A stretch of DNA of 64,000 nucleotides from the NCBI GenBank assembly GCA_027490195.1, contig JAIXYN010000098.1, positions 61,666 to 125,665 on the forward strand, written 5' to 3'. This stretch comes from Verrucomicrobiaceae bacterium. GTDB taxonomy: Bacteria; Verrucomicrobiota; Verrucomicrobiia; Verrucomicrobiales; Verrucomicrobiaceae. Positions 46,146 through 54,735 of the stretch are shown here, one piece after another (within the stretch, counting starts at the first letter, position 1; every line of letters starts with the position of its first letter). Under the pieces are notes generated by a model. The model was not told the DNA's origin. It saw only the letters and a list, made by a program, of their open reading frames with translations, and did not search any database. The translations under genes were made by a program, and so were the position numbers.

Positions 46146-46943
46146 TTACTGCGTGGCGAACTTGGTGAGGAGGCCGCGTTTGCGGGTGAGGTTGAGGACC
46201 CAGACGAAGAGCCAGCCGGCGAGGGCGAGGTAGAGGATGTTTAGGCCGGCGGCGTAGCCGAGGTAATCCCAGTTCATGGTGCCGGATTTCATGACGTCAC
46301 GCATGCCTTCAAAAATGTAGGTGGGCGGGAAGCACCAGGCGATGGGGCGGGACCAGGCGGGCATGTCTTCGACGCGGTAAAATACGGCGACGACGGGCTG
46401 GAAGAAGAAGGGGATGGCCCAGGCGAGGGATTCGGCGGCGAGGCCCCAGCGCAGGATGAGAGCGGTGGAGATCATGCCGAGGGACCAGCCGAAGAGCATG
46501 AGGTTCAGGAAGAAAGGGATGAGCCACCAGCTGAGCTGGAAGACATTGAAGGCGTAACCGAACCAGGAGATGAAACTCAGCACGACGGCGGTGATGAGGA
46601 TGCGCAGCATGCCGACGATGAAGGTGGCGCTGATGTACTCTGAAGAGCGTACGGGGGCGACGAAGATGTTGAGGAGGTTGCGCGTCCAGACGTCCTCAAG
46701 GAAGGAAATGGCGACGCCTTGCTGGGCACGGAACATGATGTCCCAGAGAATCATGCCGCCGAGGAAGAAGAGGACGTAGCTGCCGAATTCGGGGTTGGTG
46801 TTCTTCTGGATGAAGACGGTCACGTTTCCCCAGACGACCAGGTCAACGACGGGCCAGAAGGCGAGCTCCACGAGGCGCATGGGACTGCGGGAGTAAAGAA
46901 ACAGATAGCGCATCACGAGGGCGCTGATGATGCGGAAATTCAT
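46146..46943 (-). CDS. ABC-2 type transporter permease
   Basis: A protein of 265 aa with about six membrane segments and the ABC-2 pattern (PVRSSEYISATFIVGMLRI, AWCFPPTYIFEGMRDVM before the last helices). It pairs with the ATPase encoded just upstream on the same strand; the ATPase stop overlaps this start by 4 bases. Together they would form an exporter; the cargo cannot be inferred from the neighbours. Confidence 0.87.
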   Translation of the reverse strand: MNFRIISALVMRYLFLYSRSPMRLVELAFWPVVDLVVWGNVTVFIQKNTNPEFGSYVLFFLGGMILWDIMFRAQQGVAISFLEDVWTRNLLNIFVAPVRSSEYISATFIVGMLRILITAVVLSFISWFGYAFNVFQLSWWLIPFFLNLMLFGWSLGMISTALILRWGLAAESLAWAIPFFFQPVVAVFYRVEDMPAWSRPIAWCFPPTYIFEGMRDVMKSGTMNWDYLGYAAGLNILYLALAGWLFVWVLNLTRKRGLLTKFATQ

Positions 46944-47725
46944 ACGGCGGAATCTTTCTTTGGTTCGTCGAGGAGTTCGCCGTCGCGGGCGATCTTGATG
47001 AAGACATCCTCAAGGTTGTCGCTGCTGGACTGGGCGATGATGTCGGCCGGAGTGCCTTCGCAGACGATCTTGCCTTTGTGGAGGAAGATGACGCGGTCGC
47101 AGACTTCCTCGATGTCGCGCATGTTGTGGGAGGTGTAGAGGATGGCGATGTTGCGCTCGCGCTGGACTTTGCGGACGACTTTGCGGACCTTGTCGGCGAT
47201 GTCGGGGTCGAGGCTGGCGGTGGGCTCGTCGAGCATCAGGAGTTCAGGGTCATTGAGGAAGGCTTTGACGAGATTGACGCGGGTGGACTCGCCTGCGGAG
47301 AGCTGGCCGGTGACGCGCTTGCTGAGGTGGGAGATTTCGAGGAGCTCCATGAGCTCGGCGATCTTCTTTTTGGGATTCGGCACGCCGTAGATGCGGGCGA
47401 AGACGAGGAGATTTTGCCAGACGAGGAGGTTGCCGGGAAGGGCGGTGTAGGCGGAGGAGAAATTGGCGCGCTGGAGGATTTTGATGCGGTTGGCCTGAAG
47501 GGGTAGGCCGAAGGCGTTGAGTTCGCCTGAACTCGGCAGGGTGAGGCCGAGGAGGCAGTTCATGGCGGTGGTCTTGCCGGCACCGTTGGCACCGAGCAGG
47601 CCGAGGACTTCGCCGCGATGGAGCTTGAAGCTGAAGCGGTCGAGCGCCTTGACGCCGTCGAACTCACGGGTGAGATCGATGGCTTCGAGGATGACTTCGC
47701 GGGTGTCGGGGGGGGAGGGGGGCAT
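46940..47725 (-). CDS. ABC transporter ATP-binding protein (ABC-2 exporter)
   Basis: A protein of 261 aa with Walker A GANGAGKTT, signature QLSAGESTR (variant of LSGGQ), Walker B LLMLDEPTASLDPD and an H-loop in YTSHNM. It is translationally coupled to the permease. A long signature-type VNLVKAFLNDPELL stretch suits the multidrug or polysaccharide exporter subfamilies; the substrate is unknown. Confidence 0.9.
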   Translation of the reverse strand: MPPSPPDTREVILEAIDLTREFDGVKALDRFSFKLHRGEVLGLLGANGAGKTTAMNCLLGLTLPSSGELNAFGLPLQANRIKILQRANFSSAYTALPGNLLVWQNLLVFARIYGVPNPKKKIAELMELLEISHLSKRVTGQLSAGESTRVNLVKAFLNDPELLMLDEPTASLDPDIADKVRKVVRKVQRERNIAILYTSHNMRDIEEVCDRVIFLHKGKIVCEGTPADIIAQSSSDNLEDVFIKIARDGELLDEPKKDSAV

Positions 47726-47811
47726 GCGCGGTGGACCGAATGACGAAACCAGAATGAGGAATGACGAATGAATGACGAAGCTCGAATGACGCGAAATGAA
47801 TTGGCGTCGTT

Positions 47812-48570
47812 TTAGAGGTAGTCTTCGATGGGGAGTTTTCCGTTTGACGCGCAGATGAACATGGTGCCGGGCTTGGTGGTGCTGGGCTTGAGGGTGACTT
47901 TGCCGCCGCCCATTTCGACCATGAGCTGTCCGGCGGCGATGTCCCAGAGGCTGATTTGTTCTTCGACGTAGGCATCGAGACGGCCGGTGGCGATGTAGGC
48001 CATGGCGAGGGCGGCGCTGCCGAGCATGCGGGTTTTGCGGACTTCGTAGGCGATGCGCTTGTAGCGCTCAAAGCCGAGATCGAGGGCTTCTTTGCTCTTG
48101 GAGAAGCCGACGGTGACGACGGCTTCGGACATGGCGGCGCGGTCGCTGACGGCGATGGGTTTGCCGTTGAGATGGGTCTTCTCGCCACGGATGACGGTCC
48201 AGGTTTCGTTCTGCATGGGGTCGAAGATGACGCCGATGAGGAGCTCTTTGGATTCGCGATTGCGGGCGGCGATGGAAACGCAGAAGTGGGGGATGCCGAA
48301 GAAGTAATTCACGGTGCCGTCGATGGGATCGACGATCCATTCGACATCGCCGTTGCCGCCGGTTTCGCCGCCTTCCTCGCCGAGGATGGCGTGGTCGGGG
48401 AAGCGGGCGAGGATCATGTCGGTGATGAGCTGCTGGCTGCGGACATCGAGCTCGAGCTTGATGTCGTGGCGCTGCATTTCGTTGACCGTGAGTTCGGAGC
48501 CGAAGTTGTCTTTGATGAGTTTGCCGGCGGCGTGGGCGGCTTCGGTGGCGGTAGCGAGGAGTTCGTTCAC
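47812..48570 (-). CDS. Inositol monophosphatase family protein
   Basis: A protein of 252 aa with the metal-binding motifs GEEGGE, WIVDPIDGTVNYFFG and WDIAAGQLMVEMGG of the Mg-dependent, Li-sensitive phosphatases. Members dephosphorylate inositol 1-phosphate, related sugar phosphates or PAP; SuhB-type is likely. It starts at GTG 48570, overlapping the coaB stop by 4 bases, which marks an operon. Confidence 0.9.
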   Translation of the reverse strand: MNELLATATEAAHAAGKLIKDNFGSELTVNEMQRHDIKLELDVRSQQLITDMILARFPDHAILGEEGGETGGNGDVEWIVDPIDGTVNYFFGIPHFCVSIAARNRESKELLIGVIFDPMQNETWTVIRGEKTHLNGKPIAVSDRAAMSEAVVTVGFSKSKEALDLGFERYKRIAYEVRKTRMLGSAALAMAYIATGRLDAYVEEQISLWDIAAGQLMVEMGGGKVTLKPSTTKPGTMFICASNGKLPIEDYL

Positions 48571-49223
48571 TGGATGCTGGATGCTGGGGGCTTGATGCTG
48601 GATGAAATGAACTGGATCAATTCACGAGCGAGGGAGGTTTTGGACTGCCTGGGGAGTGGCATCGTTTGACCGCCGGGGAGGCAGAGGGTGACTTCGTTTT
48701 CCAGACTGTCAAACCCGATGCCCGATTGAGATACGTCGTTTGCGATGATGAGGTCGCAGCCTTTGCGTGTGAGCTTGTCCTGGGCGTGGGTGATGACGTT
48801 CTCGGTTTCTGCGGCGAAGCCGACTAGGAAGCCGGTGAAGGCGAACTGGGAGCGGACGGAGCCGAGGATGTCTTCGGTGCGTTCGAGCTGGAGAGTGAGG
48901 GAGTCGGCGGACTTTTTGATTTTTTGGGCGACGACCTGGGCGGGGCGGTAATCGGCGACGGCGGCGCTGAAGATGGCGGCGTGGCAGCCGGGGAGGTGGG
49001 TGCGGACAGCGTCGAACATTTCGCGGGCGGTTTCGACGTGGATGGTTTGTATCCCGGAGGGGGCGGGAATTGCCACGGGGCCGGAGATGAGGAGGACTTC
49101 GTGGCCGGCGGCGTGGGCGGCTTCGGCGAGGGCGTAACCCATGCGGCCGGAGGAGCGGTTGGAGAGGAAGCGCACGGGGTCGATGGGCTCGCGCGTGGGG
49201 CCGGCGGTGATGAGGAGGCGCAT
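48567..49223 (-). CDS. coaB: Phosphopantothenate-cysteine ligase, stand-alone CoaB domain
   Basis: A protein of 218 aa holding only the ligase half of the usual bifunctional CoaBC: LLITAGPTREPIDPVRFLSNRSSGRMG at the start, FSAAVADYRPA and GFAAETENVITHAQDKL. It joins cysteine to 4'-phosphopantothenate in coenzyme A synthesis. The flavin-dependent decarboxylase (CoaC) half is absent and must be encoded elsewhere. ATG 49223 begins at the first strand; a TTG at 49250 would add 9 residues. Confidence 0.87.
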   Translation of the reverse strand: MRLLITAGPTREPIDPVRFLSNRSSGRMGYALAEAAHAAGHEVLLISGPVAIPAPSGIQTIHVETAREMFDAVRTHLPGCHAAIFSAAVADYRPAQVVAQKIKKSADSLTLQLERTEDILGSVRSQFAFTGFLVGFAAETENVITHAQDKLTRKGCDLIIANDVSQSGIGFDSLENEVTLCLPGGQTMPLPRQSKTSLARELIQFISSSIKPPASSIQ

Positions 49224-49340
49224 GGGGGAAGGTTCAGAGTCGGAGGTCAAGAGGTCAAGGCTTCAAGAGTAGAGCGTTGGATCTCCAGACTCTGGGGAGG
49301 AGGAGCAGGAGTAAGAGGAGGAGGAAGATTGGGAGGGATA

Positions 49341-50030
49341 TTAGCCGCCTGGGACGGTGAGGGGCTTGCCGTTGTCTTTGGGGGTGAGTTTGATGAAGTA
49401 GGGGACGGCGCGGCGGGCCCAGTCTTCGGCGTCGGGGAAATCTCTGGCACCGGTGCCGAAGGTGCTGCGGAGCATGTCGGTGTCGATGATGCCGGGGTTC
49501 ATGGGGATGACGGCGACTTTGCCGCCGGTGTCCTGGGCGGTGGCCATGGAGAGGCCTTCGATGGCGTATTTGGTGGCGCAGTAGGGGGCGACGTCGGAGG
49601 CGGTGCAGCGGCCCCAGCCGGAGGAGAAATTGACGATGACGCCGGTGCCGCGTTTGAGCATGGCGGGCAGGAGGTGGCGCATCATGGCGGCGGGGCCTTT
49701 GATGTTGATGTCGATGATTCGGCTGAAGTCCTCGGCGCTGGTTTCCCATAGGGGCGCGTTGGGGTTGATGATGGCGGCGTTGTTGAGGACGAGATCGGGG
49801 GCACCGAATTTTTCGAGGAGGGTGGCGCAGAAGGCGGCGATGTCGGATTCGCGGGAGACGTCGCAGGTTTGGAAGAGGTGTGGCGCGGGGAATTCGCGGG
49901 AGAGTTCGGCGATTTGCGCGGCGTTGCGGCCACAACCGGCGATGTGCCAGCCTGCTTTGATGAAGAGGGGGACCATGGCGCGGCCGAGTCCGCGGGTGCA
50001 GCCGGTGATGACGACGGTTTTGGGTTTCAT
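49341..50030 (-). CDS. SDR-family oxidoreductase
   Basis: A protein of 229 aa with the Rossmann motif TGCTRGLG near residue 10, the NNAAI stretch and an active-site YCATK with a Ser about 13 residues earlier (NFSSGWG). It is a classical short-chain dehydrogenase using NAD(P)H; the substrate is unknown. The PGIIDTDML segment is typical. Its start lies only 10 bases from a duplicated fragment of the next upstream gene's 3' end. Confidence 0.87.
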   Translation of the reverse strand: MKPKTVVITGCTRGLGRAMVPLFIKAGWHIAGCGRNAAQIAELSREFPAPHLFQTCDVSRESDIAAFCATLLEKFGAPDLVLNNAAIINPNAPLWETSAEDFSRIIDINIKGPAAMMRHLLPAMLKRGTGVIVNFSSGWGRCTASDVAPYCATKYAIEGLSMATAQDTGGKVAVIPMNPGIIDTDMLRSTFGTGARDFPDAEDWARRAVPYFIKLTPKDNGKPLTVPGG

Positions 50031-50040
50031 TCTCCCCGAC

Positions 50041-50087
50041 CGTTACTTCTCGTCTGCGGAAGGATCAAAGGGCTTGTTGAAGGGGGG
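50041..50087. repeat. Duplicate of the 3' end of the 72-aa gene
   Basis: About 47 bp (TTACTTCTCGTC through GGCTTGTTGAAGGG) match 50761-50807 with about five differences. On the minus strand both encode FNKPFDxSADEK and the stop. The intact gene lies 720 bp to the right. Confidence 0.75.
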
Positions 50088-50760
50088 GCGTATCCATCAC
50101 AGGCACGGAAAGTTTGGAGTGCTGTCTGATTGCGGAGCCAGTGTGGCGGGGCTTGTTGCAGACGCTGCTGGTGGGCGTGGAGTGTGGCGAAGTGATGGGT
50201 TTGCTTCCCGGTCATGTGGGTGCTTACCCAGGGTCGCCTCGCTAAGGCTCGGCTGACCCTGGGCTGAATCCGCAGCTCCTTTGGAGCTGGTGTTTTGCGG
50301 AGTGGAGTGATACCACGCGCAGTTGAAAATGAGTCTAAAGATCCCCCTTCGTGAGAAGGATGGCGGATGGTCTCACAGGCTGGCTTGGGAACTACGCAGT
50401 GAGTTTTGAAGCGCACAGTGCGAAGAATGGGAGGTGTCTGTGCGCGCACGGCAAATGCTGGGGAGTGAGAAGGTCCTCGCAGTCGGGCGGTTTGGCGGAG
50501 CTGGCGCTGGGCGATGAAATGCCTTGGACGCCAAACACGACCAACCTACAGCCCCGAGCGCCGGGCCTTGCATCAGTTTGGAAACAGGTTTCCGCTGCGT
50601 CCGGAATACACCCCTTTTTAAGCTGTGCGTGGTATGACCGAAGATGGCGTTGGCCTGATGAGGAAGTTCAGCGCGTGCGATGCGCGGAGGTGCCGTCGTT
50701 GTAGCTCGATGGCTGAGCCATCGAGGAAGATGGCGTTTCGATTTGATCACCGCTTAACGT
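50088..50760. other. Repeat block separating the SDR gene from the 72-aa gene
   Basis: No gene is supported. It consists of a family A repeat (about 50145-50300, with TTACCCAGGGTCGCCTCGCT and GCAGCTCCTTTGGAGCTG) followed by the family B repeat (50307-50592) and about 165 further bases ending AGCTCGATGGCTGAGCCATC and GCTTAACG. Confidence 0.6.
50307..50592. repeat. Family B repeat, 286 bp, copy 1
   Basis: Starts GTGATACCACGCGCAGTTGA. It aligns without gaps to 63715-64000. The differences change the amino acids in the minus-strand frames, so there is no sign of coding constraint. Confidence 0.8.
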
Positions 50761-50979
50761 TTACTTCTCGTCCGCCGAAAGGTCAAAGGGCTTGTTGAAG
50801 GGAGGGCCGCGTTCACCGCCGTAGGTTTCGCGGAGGTATTCATCGCCCTCGCTTTTCTCACGGCGGATATTTTTCGGAGCCACTAGATTGCCTACCCGGC
50901 GGCGCTCGGCGCGGCCTGCCTGCCACTGCTCCCAAGTGACGATCCGCTCAGGGCGGATGGCTATCTTCGTGTCTGTCAT
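50761..50979 (-). CDS. Small basic protein of unknown function
   Basis: A protein of 72 aa (starting MTDTKIAIRPERIVTWEQWQ), rich in Arg and Glu, with a predicted soluble, partly disordered C-terminus ending KPFDLSADEK. It begins 14 bases after the stop of the nucleotidyltransferase-like gene, so the two probably form an operon. It is not a known family to me. Its last 15 codons are duplicated at 50041-50087. Confidence 0.5.
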   Translation of the reverse strand: MTDTKIAIRPERIVTWEQWQAGRAERRRVGNLVAPKNIRREKSEGDEYLRETYGGERGPPFNKPFDLSADEK

Positions 50980-50993
50980 GCAGCGAAGATAGG

Positions 50994-51623
50994 TTATTTT
51001 GGCTGATTTGCCAATTCTGCTTCGACCTCGGCACGGACGGCGTTTAACTCGTCAGTGCAGCGATATTTGGGAGATGCAGCCACTCGATAAGCTTCCTGCC
51101 AGTCAAAGGGCACGGTCTCTGACTTTGTGAGCACGGTCGTCATCAGTTTCTTCGCGCAAAGGTCGTCACTTTCATTGTAGCCATTGACCCACTTGCGGGC
51201 CGCATAGACACGTCCGACAAGGGCATCTTCAACAGGTATGATGAGCACACTTCCGTTCGGGGTGATGAACTTTGCGAATGCCTTCTCTGCCACATAGTCG
51301 ATCTCGCCCAGTAGATCGATCCACAGGCCTTCGATACCCCAGCTTCTGCCGCCGTGGGATTTGATGCCGGGGAGCTGGAGCATGATCGCTGTGCGCTCTT
51401 CAATGCTGGGCTGGGGCCATCCGGTCCAGCAGATGTCGGTGTCGCCGGACATGTAGGCGCCGTCGGTGTAGAACTCGATGGCGGAGCCGCCGACGACCAC
51501 GGGCTCGAAGCCGCGCTCGCGAAACAATTCGGAGACGAGTCCCGCGAGGAGGAGGGACTTGGAGTTTAAGTCGGTCTCTTCGCGAACGAGGGTGAGCGCG
51601 GCGGCGATTTCATCGGCGGTCAT
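50994..51623 (-). CDS. Nucleotidyltransferase-like protein
   Basis: A protein of 209 aa. The segment PVVVGGSAIEFYTDGAYMSGDTDI has the GGS followed by a DxD-type acidic pair of the nucleotidyltransferase superfamily, close to AbiEii/DUF6036-like proteins. The remainder is helical and soluble. ATG 51623 was chosen because it gives a normal N-terminal helix; an upstream alternative adds 12 residues. It is followed by a small gene in the same orientation. Whether it acts as a toxin, a tRNA or protein modifier, or otherwise is unknown. Confidence 0.6.
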   Translation of the reverse strand: MTADEIAAALTLVREETDLNSKSLLLAGLVSELFRERGFEPVVVGGSAIEFYTDGAYMSGDTDICWTGWPQPSIEERTAIMLQLPGIKSHGGRSWGIEGLWIDLLGEIDYVAEKAFAKFITPNGSVLIIPVEDALVGRVYAARKWVNGYNESDDLCAKKLMTTVLTKSETVPFDWQEAYRVAASPKYRCTDELNAVRAEVEAELANQPK

Positions 51624-51665
51624 GCGGGGAGCATGGCGGATGAGGGCGCGGTGGGGCAACTCAAA

Positions 51666-53276
51666 TCAGAGCTTCGCTTTCGCCACTTCGTCCCAGGGGA
51701 TTTCGGAGAGTTCGGCGTTGGGGTTGCGGCGTTCGAAGTAGTTGATGGCCCATTGGTCGGAGAAGAAGACGACCCAGCGTTCATCGCTGTCCTGGGCGGT
51801 GGTGACGCCGCCGGGGATGTCGAAGTCTTCGATGGCGCCGCCGTCTTTGGTGCGGACCCAGCGGAGGACGGTGTAGGGGGCGTTTTCGATGCGGCTTTGG
51901 GCGTTGTATTCGCTTTCAAGACGGAACTGCACGACTTCGAACTGGAGGGGGCCGACGGCGCCGAGGAGGGGGACGCGCTGACCGGCGTGGGGCTGGATGA
52001 ACTGCTGCACGACGCCTTCGCTGAGGAGCTGCTCCAGGCCATCGCGGAAGCGCTTGTAGTGGGCGGTGCTGGGGTTGTGGATGTAGGCGAAGACTTCGGG
52101 GGCGAAGCGGGGGATTTCGTCGAACTTGAGCTTGGGATCGATGGCGAGGGTGTCGCCGATGCCGAAGCCGTGATTGCCGACGATGCCGACGACGTCACCG
52201 GCGTAGGCTTCGTTTACGGTCTCGCGATCCTGGGCGAAGAGTTTTTGGGAGTTGGCGAGGCGGACGATTTTGCCGGTGCGGGTGTGGGTGACCTGCATGT
52301 CGCGTTCGAACTTGCCACTGACGATGCGCAGGAAGCTCATGCGGTCGCGGTGGCGGGGGTCCATGTTGGCCTGGATCTTGAAGACGAAGCCGGAGAAGCC
52401 TTCATCGGTGGGCTCGATGACGCGACCATCGGCAGCCATGCGGGGCTCGGGTGGCGGGGCGAGTTCGAGGAAGCCGTCGAGGAGCATCTGCACGCCGAAG
52501 TTGTTGCTGGCGCTGCCGAAGAAGACGGGGGTGAGCTCGCCGCGGTCGATCTTGGTGCGGTCGTAGGCATGACCTGCGCCGTCGAGCATTTCGAGCTCCA
52601 TCTTGGCCTGTTCGAGTGCTTCAGGGACGGTGTGCTTGGCGACGAATTCGTCATCGAGGCCGCCGACTTTTTCGGGGGCGCGGTAGGCACCGTGGACGGT
52701 GCGCTCGAAGAGGTGGACGTCGTTTTTGCGACGGTCATAAACGCCGCGAAATTGCTGGCCGAGGCCGAGAGGCCAGTTGATGGCGCAGGCGCCGATGCCG
52801 AGGACGGTTTCGAGTTCGTCGAGGAGGGTGAGGGGCTCGCGCGCGGGGCGGTCGAGCTTGTTCATGAAGGTGAAGATGGGGACGCCACGGCGGCGGCAGA
52901 CTTCGAAGAGCTTGCGGGTCTGGGCCTCGATGCCTTTGCCGGCGTCGATGACCATGATGGCGGCATCGACGGCGGTGAGCACGCGGTAGGTGTCTTCGGA
53001 GAAGTCTTTGTGACCGGGGGTGTCGAGGAGGTTTACGACGCTGCCTTTGTACTCGAACTGGAGGACGGTGGAGCTGACGGAAATGCCGCGCTGCTTTTCG
53101 AGCTCCATCCAGTCGGAGGTGGTGGCGCGCTGGTTTTTGCGTGCGGTCACGGAACCCGCGAGCGCGACAGCGCCGCCGTAGAGCAGGAGCTTTTCGGTGA
53201 GCGTCGTTTTACCGGCGTCGGGGTGCGAAATGATCGCGAAGGAACGACGGCGGGCGATTTGGGCTTCGTGGGGCAT
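51666..53276 (-). CDS. prfC: Peptide chain release factor 3
   Basis: A protein of 536 aa. It is the GTPase that recycles RF1 and RF2 after termination. Motifs: G1 SHPDAGKTT (17-25), GISVSSTVLQF for switch I, DTPGHKDFSED, NKLDR, then RF3-specific text such as PIFTFMNKLDRPAREPLTLLDE and the C-terminal DERWVVFFSDQWAINYFERRNP. Length fits the family. Confidence 0.95.
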   Translation of the reverse strand: MPHEAQIARRRSFAIISHPDAGKTTLTEKLLLYGGAVALAGSVTARKNQRATTSDWMELEKQRGISVSSTVLQFEYKGSVVNLLDTPGHKDFSEDTYRVLTAVDAAIMVIDAGKGIEAQTRKLFEVCRRRGVPIFTFMNKLDRPAREPLTLLDELETVLGIGACAINWPLGLGQQFRGVYDRRKNDVHLFERTVHGAYRAPEKVGGLDDEFVAKHTVPEALEQAKMELEMLDGAGHAYDRTKIDRGELTPVFFGSASNNFGVQMLLDGFLELAPPPEPRMAADGRVIEPTDEGFSGFVFKIQANMDPRHRDRMSFLRIVSGKFERDMQVTHTRTGKIVRLANSQKLFAQDRETVNEAYAGDVVGIVGNHGFGIGDTLAIDPKLKFDEIPRFAPEVFAYIHNPSTAHYKRFRDGLEQLLSEGVVQQFIQPHAGQRVPLLGAVGPLQFEVVQFRLESEYNAQSRIENAPYTVLRWVRTKDGGAIEDFDIPGGVTTAQDSDERWVVFFSDQWAINYFERRNPNAELSEIPWDEVAKAKL

Positions 53277-53612
53277 GGGGACAGGGGGCGCGAGACATCG
53301 TTCAGGGAGGGAGGAGTTTCAAATGACGAAATCAGAATGAGGAATGATGAAGGGGGAGGAGTTGACGGTTGTTTGGGGAGCCGTGGGTGTGAGGGAATTG
53401 AGAGGGAAGGATGCGAGCGGGGAAGGCGTGTGGCGGGGCTTTTTGCAGACGTTGCTGGTGCTCGTTGTGTGAGTGAGGAGCGTTGGGTTTGCTTTCCGGA
53501 TTTTTGGCGAGTGCCCCAGGGCGGCGCTATGGCGCCCCTTTGGGGTTGATGGATGACTTCGTCGGGGTCGGGAGACCCCGACGCCTTGGCTTGGGCTTGC
53601 TCGCGGGCTTTT
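53277..53612. other. Intergenic region with repeats
   Basis: No gene is supported. AATGACGAAATCAGAATGAG (53322) belongs to the AATGACGA family. A degenerate family A copy spans about 53430-53545. The perfect hairpin GTCGGGGTC-GGGA-GACCCCGAC is at 53561-53582. Confidence 0.55.
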
Positions 53613-54728
53613 TTAAAACCAGTGGGGGATGAAGCGGCTGGTGTTGGAGGTGATGAGGGAGGTGTCTTCGCGGATGCCGATGCCGGCGGGGTCGCCGCCG
53701 ATGATCCAGGAGCCGATGACGGGGTGGTTGCCGGAGAAGGTGACTTCGGGGTGCAGTTCCTGATAGACCTTGGGCTGGGCATGCCAGGGACCGTCGGTGC
53801 TTTCGAGGAGGCTGCCGTTTTGGATGAGGCGGACGTTGGTGCCTTCGCGGCTGAAGTAGGGCTTTTCCACGTGGTCGCGCATGCCGTCGGGTTTGAAGGA
53901 GGTGCGCAGGAGGTTGGGGTGGCCTTCGAACATTTCCCAGAGGAGGACTAGGAAGGCTTTGTTGCTCCAGAGCATTTTCCAGACGGGTTCCATGAAGCGC
54001 TGGCATCTGCCGGGGAGATGGCAGGAGAAGTCTTCGAGCCACATCCATTCCCAAGGGTAGAGCTTGAAGACAAATTCCAGCGGGCGGTCTTCATGGTCCA
54101 CGAAGGTCTGCATGCCTTGGTTCCAGCCTAGATCTTCGACGGCGAGGTCGATGGTGGTTTTGCCGGACTGGCGGCAGGTGTCGATGAGGTAAAGCAGGGT
54201 GCGCCAGTCTTCTTCGGAGTCGCGCTGGGCGCAGAAGTGGATCTGCTGCTGGGGCCAAGAGGGCCAGGAGGCGAGCAGCTTTTCGTGGATGGAGTTGAAC
54301 TGATCGGCGTGAGGACGGGTCTGCTGCAGCCACTGCCACTGGACGACGGAGGCTTCCAGCAGGCCGGTGGGGGTGTCGGCGTTGTATTCGAGCATTTTGG
54401 GCTCGCCGGAGCCGTCCCACATGAGATCGAAGCGACCGTAGAGGGAGAGATCATCGCGGTCCCAGGATTTAATGATTTCCTGCCAGGCCTGGGGAGAGAT
54501 GGCGAGGCGGTCGCGCCAGTTGTCGCGGATGGCGCGCTCTGCGGCGGCGATGCTGAGGCGCTGCAGTTCGGCGGTGGCTTGCTCTAGGCGGTCGATCTCG
54601 CGGCTGGTGAAGCGGTAGTGGGCGGATTCGTCCCAGTAGAGGTGGCCGTCGATGGTGTGGAAGGTGAGGCCGAGGGCTTCGACCTGGGCCTGCCAGTCGG
54701 GGCGGGGTGTTTCGGTGATGCGTTGCAC
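53613..54728 (-). CDS. YgiC/YjfC-type ATP-grasp, glutathionylspermidine synthase-like
   Basis: A protein of 371 aa related to the synthetase half of glutathionylspermidine synthase: MWDGSGEPKMLEYNADTPTGLLEASVVQWQW, VFKLYPWEWMWLEDF, KPYFSREGTNVRLI and IGSWIIGGDPAGIGIRED at the end. Such enzymes form an amide bond using ATP; YgiC and YjfC have no settled substrate. It follows the DUF1190 gene by 7 bp and starts at GTG 54728, since no ATG lies in a suitable place. It forms an operon with DUF350 and DUF1190 genes, as in E. coli yjfL-yjfM-yjfC. Confidence 0.85.
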   Translation of the reverse strand: MQRITETPRPDWQAQVEALGLTFHTIDGHLYWDESAHYRFTSREIDRLEQATAELQRLSIAAAERAIRDNWRDRLAISPQAWQEIIKSWDRDDLSLYGRFDLMWDGSGEPKMLEYNADTPTGLLEASVVQWQWLQQTRPHADQFNSIHEKLLASWPSWPQQQIHFCAQRDSEEDWRTLLYLIDTCRQSGKTTIDLAVEDLGWNQGMQTFVDHEDRPLEFVFKLYPWEWMWLEDFSCHLPGRCQRFMEPVWKMLWSNKAFLVLLWEMFEGHPNLLRTSFKPDGMRDHVEKPYFSREGTNVRLIQNGSLLESTDGPWHAQPKVYQELHPEVTFSGNHPVIGSWIIGGDPAGIGIREDTSLITSNTSRFIPHWF

Positions 54729-54735
54729 GGCAGAA

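Noticed and set aside
50307..50750. A 125-residue minus-strand protein in the family B repeat
   Set aside because: The second copy differs mostly by nonsynonymous changes in this frame, and composition is atypical.
51633..53549. 638-residue frame on the + strand opposite prfC
   Set aside because: It is the antisense of a clear RF3 gene in GC-rich DNA, with acidic/Gly-rich composition and no recognisable domain.
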